DNA of 11,754 nucleotides from Alphaproteobacteria bacterium. GTDB taxonomy: Bacteria > Pseudomonadota > Alphaproteobacteria > Bin95. Below the pieces are notes generated by a model. The model was not told the DNA's origin and made no database searches. It saw only the letters and a list, made by a program, of their open reading frames with translations. Every line of letters starts with the position of its first letter. Positions within the stretch are counted from its first letter, which is position 1. The DNA is taken from contig JAJECF010000201.1 in the NCBI GenBank assembly GCA_022822125.1, positions 1-11,754 of the forward strand, written 5' to 3'. This document shows positions 1 through 9,139 of the stretch, piece after piece. The position numbers and the translations under genes are program-made.

Positions 1-21
1 TACCGCAGCCCGGGTCCTTCG

Positions 22-69
22 TCCTCATCCTGAGTAGCGACCGCGCCAGCGGGCGCGTATCGAAGGATG
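22..69 (+). repeat. Palindromic repeat, alpha copy 1
   Basis: The ends CATCCT and AGGATG are inverted repeats, and an inner CCGC/GCGG stem sits between the conserved blocks TGAGTAG and GCGTATCGAAGG. A near-identical copy lies on the opposite strand at 9199-9244. The two differ mainly in the hairpin loop (GCCA against TT) while the stem bases are kept. No reading frame here looks like a gene. The element lies beyond the 3' end of the HAD gene, so it could help end transcription, but there is no T-tract. I infer a REP/MITE-like dispersed repeat. Confidence 0.75.
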
Positions 70-80
70 CCCCGCCGTCC

Positions 81-140
81 CCTTCGGCAAGCTCAGGACA
101 GGCTCTCGATACGCGGCTGGCGTTGCTACTCGGGATGAGG
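81..140 (-). repeat. Composite repeat: linker plus beta palindrome
   Basis: Positions 81-103 are the linker CCTTCGGCAAGCTCAGGACAGGC. It is followed at 105-140 by an inverted version of the palindrome (CTCGATACGCGGC ... GCTACTCGGGATGAGG). The 105-140 module matches the reverse complement of 9140-9175 at 34 of 36 positions, and the linker matches the reverse complement of 9115-9137 at 21 of 23. It ends 20 bases beyond the stop of the minus-strand HAD gene. With 22-69 it fills the gene-free left edge of the window. Confidence 0.75.
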
Positions 141-160
141 AGAGGCGGGGGCGCGCGGCG

Positions 161-787
161 TCAGAACAGCGGATGGCCGAGGGCGGCTTCCAGATCGGCC
201 AGCGCCTGCGCCTCGCTCTCGACCTTGATCGTCGCCATGCCCATGGCGCGGGCGGGCTTGAGGTTGATGCCGAGATCGTCGAGGAAGACGCAGGCCCCGG
301 CCTCCACGCCCAGGCGCTCGCAGGCGAGGCGGTAGAAGGCCGGCTCCGGCTTGCGCACGCCAGCCTCGCGCGACTCGACCACGATGTCGAAGAGCGCCAT
401 CGCCTCCGCGATCCGGCGGGCGCGGGGGCCGTCCTCGCCGGGCGCGCGCATATTGTTGGTGAGGCAGGCTGTGCGGTAGCGCGCCGCCACCGCGCGGAGC
501 GCCGCCACCATGCGGGGCCGCACCGGGCCCTGGATGAGGTCCAGCACCGCGCCGGCGTCCAGCCGGTAGCCGAGCGCCGCCGCCTCGGCCTCGAACCGGC
601 GGCGGAATTCCGCCCGGTCGATGTCGCTGCGCTCGAACAAGGCCCAGGCGTTCCCGTCCGGATTGCGGGTGTTGATGCGCCGGATCGCGCCGTCCGGCAG
701 GCCGTTCGCTCGTTCATAGCGGGCGAAGGCGTCGAACGGGCTCTCGGTTATCACGCCGCCGAAATCCCAGAGCACCGCCTCGATCAT
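161..787 (-). CDS. HAD-superfamily hydrolase (subfamily IA, DFGGV type)
   Basis: A 208-residue protein with all four HAD motifs. The nucleophile is D8 in WDFGGV (motif I), T110 lies in CLTNN (motif II), K146 in VRKPEP (motif III), and D170-D171 in VFLDD (motif IV). Residues about 14-90 form the helical cap. The composition resembles the phosphatase-like group that includes the N-terminal domains of epoxide hydrolases and ACAD10. The usual second motif-I aspartate is G10; active phosphatases with DxG are known (YihX in E. coli), so loss of activity does not follow. The ATG at 787 overlaps the upstream dehydrogenase stop as ATGA, and GGGGAGG lies about 7 bases upstream, which fixes this start. 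It is the last gene of a three-gene minus-strand cluster. The substrate is unknown; a small phosphorylated metabolite is an inference from the family. Confidence 0.88.
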   Translation of the reverse strand: MIEAVLWDFGGVITESPFDAFARYERANGLPDGAIRRINTRNPDGNAWALFERSDIDRAEFRRRFEAEAAALGYRLDAGAVLDLIQGPVRPRMVAALRAVAARYRTACLTNNMRAPGEDGPRARRIAEAMALFDIVVESREAGVRKPEPAFYRLACERLGVEAGACVFLDDLGINLKPARAMGMATIKVESEAQALADLEAALGHPLF

Positions 788-1882
788 GACGCGCCTCCCC
801 GGCAACGGGCCGGGCTCAGCACGGACTCTTCGAGGCCGAGTTCGCAGACCGCCTCCGGCAAGCCCTCCCCGGCTGCAAGCGCCGCCACGGCCATGCCCAT
901 GGCGGGCGCGGTCTGGATGCCGTAGCCGCCCTGTCCCGCGCACCAGAAAAAGCCCGGCAGGCCGGGGTCGAACCCCGCGACCGGCGTCTTGTCGGGGACG
1001 AAGCTGCGCAGGCCGGCCCAGCGCCGCTCGATGCGGCCGATCCGGAAGGTCGTCGCGCGCTCGATCCGGTCCACCGCCATCGCCACGTCGATCTCCTCCG
1101 GCTGCGCGTCGCAGGGCGGCGAGGGCGTCTCATCGGCGAGCGAGCCGAGCGCGCGGCCCGATTCCGGCTTGAAGTAGAACTGCTCGTCGACATCGACCGC
1201 CATCGGCCAGTCGCCCGTTTTCGCCTCGAAGGTGAAGGCGGTCCGCCGCTTCGGCACGAGGCCTATGGGGGCCGCGCCGGCCAGCGCCGCCACCTCATCC
1301 GCCCAGGCGCCGGCGGCGTTCACCACGATGCGCGCCTCCAGCCTGTCCCCGCCCCGCAGCGCCACCAGCCAGCCACGTCCGCCCGGTTCGAGCCCTTCCA
1401 CCTCCGCATTGCGCCGGAGCGGCACGCCGCTGAGGAAGCCCCGGTGCATGGCATGCACATCGATATCCGCCGCCTCCGGCTCATACACGCCGCCGGCCGC
1501 ATAGTCCGGGCGGAGCGCCGGGATCAGCCCGCAAACGCCTGCGCCGTCCAGCATCCGGATTTCCGGGACGAACCGCCGGCCGTCGCGGAACGCGCCTTCG
1601 AGCGAGTCCGACTGGTCGGCGCGCCCGAACAGGACCAGACCGCGGGGCGTCAGCAGCGGCACGTCCGAGAACCCCTCCGGGGGGCTGTCGAAAAACGGCT
1701 TGGAGGCGACCGTCAGCGCCCGGATCGCGGCATTGCCGTAAGCCTGGGTATAGAGCGCCGCCGAGCGCCCGGTGGTGTGGTAGCCCGGCTGGTCCTCGCG
1801 CTCCAGCAGCAGCACGTCGAAACGCCGGGCGAGGAAATGCGCGGCCGAGGCCCCGGCCATGCCGGCGCCGATGACGACGATG

Positions 1883-1890
<8 letters not shown>
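784..1890 (-). CDS. FAD-dependent amino-acid dehydrogenase, DauA/DAO-like
   Basis: A 368-residue flavoprotein of the D-amino acid oxidase fold. The FAD-binding Rossmann motif GAGMAG (G8, G10, G13) is followed by E30, which binds the ribose. NAAGAWAD (191-198) is the second conserved DAO block, and QGGYGIQTAP (320-329) is the C-terminal FAD block. From memory it aligns over its whole length with the Pseudomonas D-arginine dehydrogenase DauA, sharing PGYHTTGRSAA, PKRR, FYFKP and AGLRSF. The probable carboxylate and active-site residues Y239 and R295 are kept. The residues matching H48 and E87 of DauA are L46 and L85, so a basic D-amino acid is unlikely to be the preferred substrate. Family members oxidise an amine to an imine, pass electrons to the respiratory chain, and release ammonia and a 2-oxo acid. 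It overlaps the GNAT gene by 8 bases and the HAD gene by 4; an AAGGAAGAGG ribosome site directly precedes the ATG. Confidence 0.88.
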
Positions 1891-3660
<1,770 letters not shown>

Positions 3661-3672
3661 GGGAGCAGCCTT

Positions 3673-4539
3673 TTGCAGGAATACCGCGCAGGGCCCGAGG
3701 TCAAGGCGGAAACGCCGCTCCAGGCGACCCTGCGCAGGGCCATGTTCGCGCTGCTCGTCACACTGTCCCTGGTGGCGCTGGTCGTCGGCAAGGCGGAAGT
3801 CTATGTCTTCGACTGGGTCAAGAGCGCCGTGGGGGACCTGTTGGCGCCCGTTCTCCAGACCGTGACGCTGCCCATGCGGGCCGCGCGCGACATCGGCGGC
3901 AATCTCGGCCGTGTGGCGGCCTTGACCGAGGAGAATGCCCGGCTCCGGGAGGAAAATGCGCGGCTGCGCCAGTGGCAGGCGCTTGCGCGGCGGCTGGACG
4001 GGCAGAACCGCGAACTGCGCCGGCTGCTGCGTTTCGATCCCGGCGAGGCGGTCAGCATGATCGCCGCGCGCGTCATCGCCGACACGGGCGGCCCCTATGC
4101 CCGCAGCCTGCTGATGGATGCCGGCAGCCGCCAGGGCGTTCGCAGGGATCAGGCGGTGATCTCCGGCGAGGGGCTGGTCGGACGGGTGATGTCGGCAGGC
4201 CTGCGCAGCGCGCGCGTGCTGCTGATTACCGACCGGCGCTCGCATGTGCCGGTGCTGGCGGGGCCCGACCGGGTTCATGCCATTCTCGTCGGCAATAACA
4301 GCGCCCGGCCGCATCTGCGCTTCCTGCCGCGGGATGCCGCTCTGGCGGTCGGAGACGTGATCGTCACATCCGGTCGCGGCGGGGTATTCCCTCCCGGCGT
4401 TCCCGTCGGCGATGTCGGCGTTCCGGTGCGGTCCGGCGCCGTCGTCGATGTCGTGCCGCATGCGGACTGGATGCGGCTGGAGTTCGTTCGGGTCATCGAC
4501 CGGGGCGCTCCGGACAGCTTCGCGGCCGTCGAGGAATAG
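3673..4539 (+). CDS. Rod shape-determining protein MreC
   Basis: A 288-residue bitopic inner-membrane protein. There is a short cytoplasmic tail (1-23), one membrane helix at about 24-40 (MFALLVTLSLVALVVGK), and a periplasmic coiled coil at about 80-120 with repeated EEN/ARLR heptads. The MreC beta-barrel core follows from about 128, with IAARVIADTGGPYARSLLMDAG, GLVGRV, VLLITDRRSHVPV and TSGRGGVFPPGVPVG. The start is a TTG at 3673, supported by GGGAG 7 bases upstream (3661-3665) and by the need for a cytoplasmic tail; the next ATG, M24, would remove the tail. MreC links MreB to PBP2 and is thought to activate the transpeptidase. It is 12 bases after mreB and ends immediately before the mreD ATG, so it is very probably cotranscribed and coupled. 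Confidence 0.96.
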   Translation: MQEYRAGPEVKAETPLQATLRRAMFALLVTLSLVALVVGKAEVYVFDWVKSAVGDLLAPVLQTVTLPMRAARDIGGNLGRVAALTEENARLREENARLRQWQALARRLDGQNRELRRLLRFDPGEAVSMIAARVIADTGGPYARSLLMDAGSRQGVRRDQAVISGEGLVGRVMSAGLRSARVLLITDRRSHVPVLAGPDRVHAILVGNNSARPHLRFLPRDAALAVGDVIVTSGRGGVFPPGVPVGDVGVPVRSGAVVDVVPHADWMRLEFVRVIDRGAPDSFAAVEE

Positions 4540-5037
4540 ATGCTGGCGCATCTCGACCGGGCGGCGCGCGCGGCCGTCCCCGCCGCAAGCATTGCAGCGC
4601 TGCTGCTGATCTCGCTTGTGCCCTGGGTCGGCGACCGGGCCGCGCCGGCGCTCGCGCTCGCAGCGGTCCATTACTGGGCCGGAAGACGGCCCGACCTTGT
4701 GCCGGCGCCTTTTGTCTTCGTCGTCGGTCTCACGCATGACAGCATTGCGGACGCGCCGTTCGGCCTTATGGCGCTTGCCTATCTGTTCGTGCTCGGGGCG
4801 GCGCGCAGCCAGCGCTTCCTTGTGGTCGGGCAGCCTTTCGCCGCCGGCTGGGCGGTCTTCGCCGTCGTGGCGTTTGCAGCGAGCGCAATTGCATGGATCG
4901 GCGCGTCCTTCTACTACGGCGGCGTGCTGGCGGTCGGGGCGCCGGCGGCCGTGCTGCTGCTTACCGTGCTGACCTATCCGGCCGTGGCGGGCGTGCTGGT
5001 GGTTCTGGATGCGGCTGCGTTGAGACGGAGCGCCTGA
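4540..5037 (+). CDS. Rod shape-determining protein MreD
   Basis: A 165-residue polytopic membrane protein, the usual MreD size. Hydrophobic segments are visible at about 13-30, 33-47, 55-68, 74-86, 98-120 and 127-157. PDLVPAPFVFVVGLTHDSIADAPFGLMAL (51-79) matches the MreD region in which a conserved Asp and a Gly/Phe pair lie in a membrane loop. The ATG follows the mreC stop with no gap and has GAGGA at 4531-4535. Its TGA shares one base with the mrdA ATG (TGATG). MreD works with MreC in the elongasome; its biochemical role is not settled. Sequence identity in this family is low, so the call rests on length, hydrophobicity and position between mreC and mrdA. Confidence 0.94.
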   Translation: MLAHLDRAARAAVPAASIAALLLISLVPWVGDRAAPALALAAVHYWAGRRPDLVPAPFVFVVGLTHDSIADAPFGLMALAYLFVLGAARSQRFLVVGQPFAAGWAVFAVVAFAASAIAWIGASFYYGGVLAVGAPAAVLLLTVLTYPAVAGVLVVLDAAALRRSA

Positions 5038-6848
5038 TGGCCGGCATTGGCGGCAGGAGCCGTCTGATCCGCCGCCGCGCCCTGCTCGTCGGCGGCGCCC
5101 AGATCGGCCTGATGGGGTTGCTGGCCGGCCGCCTTGTGCAACTCCAGGTGCTCGACGGCGAACGCTATTCGCGCCGCGCCGAGGACAACCGCACCGCCGA
5201 ACGCCTGCTCGCGCCCGAACGCGGCGAGATTGTGGACCGCCGGGGCCGACCGCTGGCCCGCAACCGCGAGACCTACCGCCTGCTGCTGGTTCCCGAACGG
5301 GCCGGCCCGATCGACGCGGCGCTGGATGATATCGCCCGCATTGTGGCTCTCGGCCAGACGGCGCGCGAGCGGGTTCAAAGAACGGTCCGGAAGCAGCCGG
5401 CCTTCGAACCGGTGATCGTGCTCGACGACATCTCATGGGAGGAAATGGCCCGGCTCTCGCTGGCCATAGCCGAGCGCGAGGGCATTTTCACGAGCGCTGC
5501 CCTGCGCCGCATCTATCCGCTGGGGGCGGCGGCGGCTCACGCCATCGGCTATGTCGGCCGGGTGTCGCAGAGGGAACTGGAGCGGTCCGACGCCGCCGCC
5601 CTGCTGCGCATGCCCGATTTCCGCATCGGGAAAACGGGCGTTGAGCGCAGCCAGGACAAGGCGTTGCGCGGCGCCGCCGGCGCGCGCCTGGTGGAGATTA
5701 CCTCCACCGGCCGCCAGCGCCGGGAACTGGAGCGGCAGGAAGGCCTTTCCGGCGAAACGCTGCGCCTAACGCTGGACGCCGACCTCCAGAGATTTGCGGC
5801 GAGCCTGTTCGGGGACGAGACCGGCGCCGCCGTGCTGATGGATGTCCGCAGCGGCGACCTGCTCGCCATGGCCTCGTCGCCCAGTTTCGATCCCGGCGTC
5901 TTCCATGACGGCATTGCGGACAGGCAGGCATGGCGCGCGCTGGCTTCCGATCCCCTTCACCCGCTCAACAACCGCGTCGTCTCGGGCCAGTATGCGCCGG
6001 GATCGACCTTCAAGATGGTCGTGGCGCTTGCGGCGCTCGAAGCGCGGATTGTGTCGGCGGACCAGCGCTTCTTCTGCAACGGCGTCCACGAACTCGGCAC
6101 AGGGCGGTTCCATTGCTGGCACCGCGGCGGGCACGGGCATGTCGATCTCTTCAAGGCGCTTCAGCAGTCCTGCGACGTCTATTTCTACGAAATCGCCCAG
6201 CGGACCGGCATTGACAGGATTGCGGCGATGGCCAGGAAGCTGGGTTTCGATGCGCCGACCGGGGTTGAGCTTCCCGGAGAGCGCCGCGGCCTCATCCCCA
6301 CCAAGGCCTGGAAGCAGAAGGCGCGCGACGAATCCTGGCAGGCGGGAGAGACGCTGATCGCCGGCATCGGCCAGGGTTATGTGCTCGCAACGCCGATCCA
6401 GCTGGCGACGATGACCGCCAGGCTCGCCAATGGCGACCATGCGGTTGTTCCCAGGCTGATCGGCGCCGGCGCCGTCCCGGAGCTCGGGATCGACAAGCGA
6501 TATCTGGAGGTCGTGCGCAGGGGCCTCGCCGCCGTCACCGGCTCGCGGCGGGGCACAGCCTGGAATGCCCGCATCGAGGAAGCCGGGTTCGAAATGGCGG
6601 GCAAGACCGGCACATCGCAGGTCCGGCGCATTTCCAGGCTGGAGCGCCTGACCGGCGTGCGCAAGAACGAAGAGCTGCCGAGGGAGCAGCGCGACCATGC
6701 GCTGTTCGTCGGCTACGCGCCCGTCGACAAGCCGCGCTACGCCGCCGCTGTCATCGTCGAACATGGCGGCAGCGGCTCCAGGGCCGCAGCCCCCCTTGCG
6801 CGCGACCTGCTGCTGGCCGCCCAGAAGTCAGGGAAGACCGGGGCGTGA
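5037..6848 (+). CDS. Penicillin-binding protein 2 (peptidoglycan transpeptidase)
   Basis: A 603-residue class B PBP. An N-terminal membrane anchor at about 15-36 is followed by the pedestal domain, with the conserved APERGEIVDRRGRPLARN block (59-76) and RIYPLGAAAAHAIGYVG (158-174). The transpeptidase domain has the catalytic S323-T-F-K326, the S378-C-D380 motif typical of PBP2 (SxN position) and K523-T-G-T526. It crosslinks lateral-wall peptidoglycan in the periplasm as the partner of RodA. The start is the ATG sharing a base with the mreD stop, with GGAG at 5027-5030; the frame upstream of it runs through mreD and is not PBP-like. Its TGA overlaps the rodA start (GTGA). All active-site motifs are intact. 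Confidence 0.98.
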   Translation: MAGIGGRSRLIRRRALLVGGAQIGLMGLLAGRLVQLQVLDGERYSRRAEDNRTAERLLAPERGEIVDRRGRPLARNRETYRLLLVPERAGPIDAALDDIARIVALGQTARERVQRTVRKQPAFEPVIVLDDISWEEMARLSLAIAEREGIFTSAALRRIYPLGAAAAHAIGYVGRVSQRELERSDAAALLRMPDFRIGKTGVERSQDKALRGAAGARLVEITSTGRQRRELERQEGLSGETLRLTLDADLQRFAASLFGDETGAAVLMDVRSGDLLAMASSPSFDPGVFHDGIADRQAWRALASDPLHPLNNRVVSGQYAPGSTFKMVVALAALEARIVSADQRFFCNGVHELGTGRFHCWHRGGHGHVDLFKALQQSCDVYFYEIAQRTGIDRIAAMARKLGFDAPTGVELPGERRGLIPTKAWKQKARDESWQAGETLIAGIGQGYVLATPIQLATMTARLANGDHAVVPRLIGAGAVPELGIDKRYLEVVRRGLAAVTGSRRGTAWNARIEEAGFEMAGKTGTSQVRRISRLERLTGVRKNEELPREQRDHALFVGYAPVDKPRYAAAVIVEHGGSGSRAAAPLARDLLLAAQKSGKTGA

Positions 6849-8020
6849 AGGCGTGGGAGGTGCGCCGGCCCGGCCTTGGAATCGGCAGGCTGCTGCTGCG
6901 GGTCGATTGGGTGCTGGTCATCCTGCTGGCGCTCGTGACCGCCGTCGGCTTCGCCATGCTCTATTCGGCCGCCGGGGGCCATGTCCGGCCCTGGGCCGGC
7001 CCGCACGCCCTGCGTTTCGCAGCCGGCCTGGGCGTGATGCTGCTTGTCGCGCTGATCGATATCCGGTTCTGGCTGCGTTGCGCCTATCCGATATACGCCG
7101 CCGCCCTGCTGCTCGTGATCGGCGTGGAGTTCATCGGCGATGTCGGCATGGGCGCCCAGCGCTGGCTGCGGCTCGGCCCGCTGTCGGTCCAGCCCTCCGA
7201 AATCATGAAGATCGCCCTGGTGCTGGCGCTCGCCCGCCACTTCCATGTCCTGGACGAACGGGACGCGGGCAACTGGCCGAGGCTGCTGCTGGCATTGGCC
7301 CTGATCGCGGCGCCGGTCCTCCTGGTTGCGCGGCAGCCCGATCTCGGCACGGCGGTCATGATTGCGGCCGCCGGCGCGGCGCTGCTCTTCATGGGCGGCG
7401 TTTCCTGGTGGGTCTTCGCGTTGTCGGGCGTCGCCGGGGGGGCGCTTGTGCCGACGGTCTGGTACGGGCTCAAGGACTATCAGCGCGACAGGGTGCTGAC
7501 CTTTCTCGACCCCGAACGCGACCTTGCCGGCGCCGGCTATCACGGCTACCAGTCGAAAGTCGGCATCGGTTCGGGAGGCGAGTTCGGCAAGGGCTATCTG
7601 GAGGGCACGCAAAGCCATCTGGGCTTCCTGCCGGAAAGCCACACGGACTTCATCTTCACGGTCATTTCCGAGGAATTCGGGCTTGCCGGCGGCCTCTTCG
7701 TCCTGGCGCTCTACCTGGCCATCATGGGCTACGGTTTCGCCATCGGCTTCATGGCGCGAAACGATTTCGGGCGCCTTATCGCCTTCGGCGTCACCTTTAC
7801 CTTCTTCCTCTTCGTGTTCGTCAATATCGCCATGGTGGCCGGCCTGATCCCGGTGGTCGGCGTGCCGCTGCCCTTCATTTCATATGGCGGCACGGCGATG
7901 CTGACGCTCCAGATCGGCTTCGGCCTTGTGCTGTCGGCGAGGGTTTACCGGGATGTCGAGATGGAGGAGGACGCATCCGGCCGGCCGGCGGGGCCCGGGT
8001 CCATCGCGGCGATGCGCTGA
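6845..8020 (+). CDS. Peptidoglycan glycosyltransferase RodA
   Basis: A 391-residue SEDS-family polymerase with about ten membrane helices. Hallmarks visible are GAQRWL (103-108), QPSE (116-119), QPDLGTA (164-170), FLDPERD (220-226), GIGSGGEFGKG (240-250), the catalytic-loop block PESHTDFIF (263-271) with D268, and GVPLPFISYGGT (339-350). It polymerises lipid II into glycan strands for side-wall growth together with PBP2. The start is a GTG at 6845 overlapping the mrdA TGA by 4 bases, with GGGAAG at 6831-6836 giving 8-base spacing. The C-terminal tail after SARVYRD (about 25 residues) is not conserved in the family and is encoded opposite the end of the convergent methyltransferase gene. It is the last gene of the mre operon; no hairpin terminator is visible after it. 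Confidence 0.97.
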   Translation: MKAWEVRRPGLGIGRLLLRVDWVLVILLALVTAVGFAMLYSAAGGHVRPWAGPHALRFAAGLGVMLLVALIDIRFWLRCAYPIYAAALLLVIGVEFIGDVGMGAQRWLRLGPLSVQPSEIMKIALVLALARHFHVLDERDAGNWPRLLLALALIAAPVLLVARQPDLGTAVMIAAAGAALLFMGGVSWWVFALSGVAGGALVPTVWYGLKDYQRDRVLTFLDPERDLAGAGYHGYQSKVGIGSGGEFGKGYLEGTQSHLGFLPESHTDFIFTVISEEFGLAGGLFVLALYLAIMGYGFAIGFMARNDFGRLIAFGVTFTFFLFVFVNIAMVAGLIPVVGVPLPFISYGGTAMLTLQIGFGLVLSARVYRDVEMEEDASGRPAGPGSIAAMR

Positions 8021-8481
8021 ACCATTCGCGGCCCCTCCACCCGGCCATGCTCGTAGGCCAGCACGACGAGGCGGTCCCGCGCCGCCCGGAGCAACTCGCC
8101 CGGGCGCAGAAGGAAATCCGGATTGCGCGGCCGCCCGAATGCCTCTTGGCCTTCCGCGAAGGTCTCGTAAAGCAGGAGCCCGCCCGGCGCGACCAGGGAA
8201 ATCGCGGCGGCAAGGGTCGGGCGGTGCAGGTAGTTGACCACCACGACCGCGCCGAAACGCCGGTCGGCGAAGGGCCAGGGACGGCCGTCCTCAAGGTCCC
8301 AGGCGAGGCCGCCCGGCAGCCGGGAGATGTCCCTGTCCACCGCGAGCACCGGGTGGCCGCGAGCGGCGAAGAACCGCGTATGACGGCCCCCGCCGGCGGC
8401 GAGGTCGAGCACGGGAGCGGCGGGCGGCACAAGGTCCGCGAAACGCGCGACCCAGGCGGAGACTGGCGTCGGTTCCCTCAT
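7945..8481 (-). CDS. Class I SAM-dependent methyltransferase
   Basis: A 178-residue protein with a Rossmann methyltransferase core. Motif I is VLDLAAGGGRHTRFF (24-38), followed by the acidic end of strand 2 in VLAVDRD (45-51). An acidic loop, WDLEDGRPWPF (61-71), precedes VVVVNYLHRP (79-88), which fills the motif IV position. APGGLLLYETF (98-108) is a typical post-motif region. The block GQEAFGRPRNPDFLL (111-125) is characteristic of a small uncharacterised proteobacterial group distantly like TehB. The substrate is unknown. The last 25 codons lie opposite the end of rodA (76-base convergent overlap), and the SSSISTSR ending looks like unconserved readthrough sequence. The ATG at 8481 has no clear ribosome site. 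A divergent gene begins 17 bases away. Confidence 0.85.
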   Translation of the reverse strand: MREPTPVSAWVARFADLVPPAAPVLDLAAGGGRHTRFFAARGHPVLAVDRDISRLPGGLAWDLEDGRPWPFADRRFGAVVVVNYLHRPTLAAAISLVAPGGLLLYETFAEGQEAFGRPRNPDFLLRPGELLRAARDRLVVLAYEHGRVEGPRMVQRIAAMDPGPAGRPDASSSISTSR

Positions 8482-8498
8482 GGCGCTATATGGAAAGC

Positions 8499-8921
8499 AT
8501 GATCGTTTACCGGCTCACCTGCAAGAACGAGCACGAGTTCGAGGCTTGGTTCCGCGACAGCGCCGCCTGCGATGCGCAGATCGCGGCGGGCAAGGTGATA
8601 TGCCCGCATTGCGGCGACACCTCGGCGCGCAAGAGCCTGATGACGCCCCATGTTGCGCCCAGAAGCGCGGACGGCGCAGCGGACAAGCCGTCGCAGCGCC
8701 GGGCCGCCATGATGCGGAGCCTCCAGGAGCTGCGCCGCAAGGTCGAGGAAAATTGCGACTATGTCGGCCCGCGCTTCGCGGAGGAGGCGCGGCGCATCCA
8801 TTACGGCGAGGCCGACAGCCATGCGATCTACGGCGAAACGACCTCCGACGAAGCCAGGGCGCTGACGGAGGAAGGCATCGAATTCGGCCGCATCCCCTGG
8901 GCGCCCCGGCTGGACAGCTGA
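8499..8921 (+). CDS. DUF1178 family zinc-ribbon protein
   Basis: A 140-residue protein matching the DUF1178 pattern. It begins MIVYRLTCKNEHEFEAWF, where C8 and H12 are the first putative metal ligands. A CPHC pair follows (C35, C38), then SLMTPHVAP (46-54) and a variable linker. The conserved C-terminal block has VGPRFAEEARRIHYGEA (89-105), IYGE (110-113), EARALTEEGIE (118-128) and a proline-containing end. Its function is unknown; the Cys pattern suggests a structural zinc ribbon, and I would expect a cytoplasmic location. The start is chosen at 8499 because family members begin MI-x-Y/F; an ATG at 8490 would add three residues. Neither start has a properly spaced ribosome site. It is divergent from the methyltransferase gene and convergent towards pmbA. 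Confidence 0.88.
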   Translation: MIVYRLTCKNEHEFEAWFRDSAACDAQIAAGKVICPHCGDTSARKSLMTPHVAPRSADGAADKPSQRRAAMMRSLQELRRKVEENCDYVGPRFAEEARRIHYGEADSHAIYGETTSDEARALTEEGIEFGRIPWAPRLDS

Positions 8922-8952
8922 GCGGCTTCCTTTCACGCCGAAGCGGCGGTCA

Positions 8953-8974
8953 CTTTCGGCAGGCTCAGGGCTGG
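8953..8974 (+). repeat. Degenerate linker-repeat remnant
   Basis: CTTTCGGCAGGCTCAGGGCTGG resembles the linker at 81-103 and the reverse complement of 9115-9137, with about three mismatches over 22 bases. It lies just downstream of the DUF1178 gene. Right after it, 8981-9000 (GTCATGCCCGGACTTG core) resembles, from memory, the start of another palindromic repeat type of alphaproteobacteria, apparently cut short. The rest of 8922-9076 holds no gene that I can support. Confidence 0.45.
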
Positions 8975-9076
8975 TTCCTTCGTCATGCCCGGACTTGTTC
9001 CATTGCTGTCCGGTTCAGCACCGTCGGGCGAAGCCGCCTGGGAGTTCGGCGGCGGCGGTATCTGCGGTCCTCCCTT

Positions 9077-9114
9077 CCTCACCCTGAGTAGCCGCGAAGC
9101 GGCGTATCGAAGGG
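9077..9114 (+). repeat. Palindromic repeat, gamma copy
   Basis: The element has the blocks CCCTGAGTAG and GCGTATCGAAGGG around a CCGC-GAA-GCGG hairpin. It has the same architecture as 22-69 but a shorter loop and CACCCT/AGGGG ends in place of CATCCT/AGGATG. It sits in the 380-base gene-free stretch between the convergent DUF1178 and pmbA genes. Confidence 0.7.
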
Positions 9115-9137
9115 GCCTGTCCTGAGCTTGTCGAAAG
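9115..9137 (-). repeat. Linker repeat, inverted copy
   Basis: The reverse complement reads CTTTCGACAAGCTCAGGACAGGC and matches 81-103 at 21 of 23 positions. It follows the gamma palindrome with no gap and is followed two bases later by a beta palindrome. Confidence 0.75.
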
Positions 9138-9139
9138 AG

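Noticed and set aside
25..717. A 230-codon minus-strand frame overlapping the HAD gene
   Set aside because: It is in another frame from the HAD protein, which has all four catalytic motifs, and it runs into the repeat.
5766..6764. A 332-codon open frame on the minus strand opposite mrdA
   Set aside because: It is a shadow of the PBP2 transpeptidase domain on the other strand; no domain and composition typical of reverse-frame GC-rich sequence.
6697..8502. A 601-codon plus-strand open frame overlapping rodA
   Set aside because: It is out of frame with rodA, which has all SEDS motifs; the alternative product is Arg/Pro/Gly-rich and unrecognisable.
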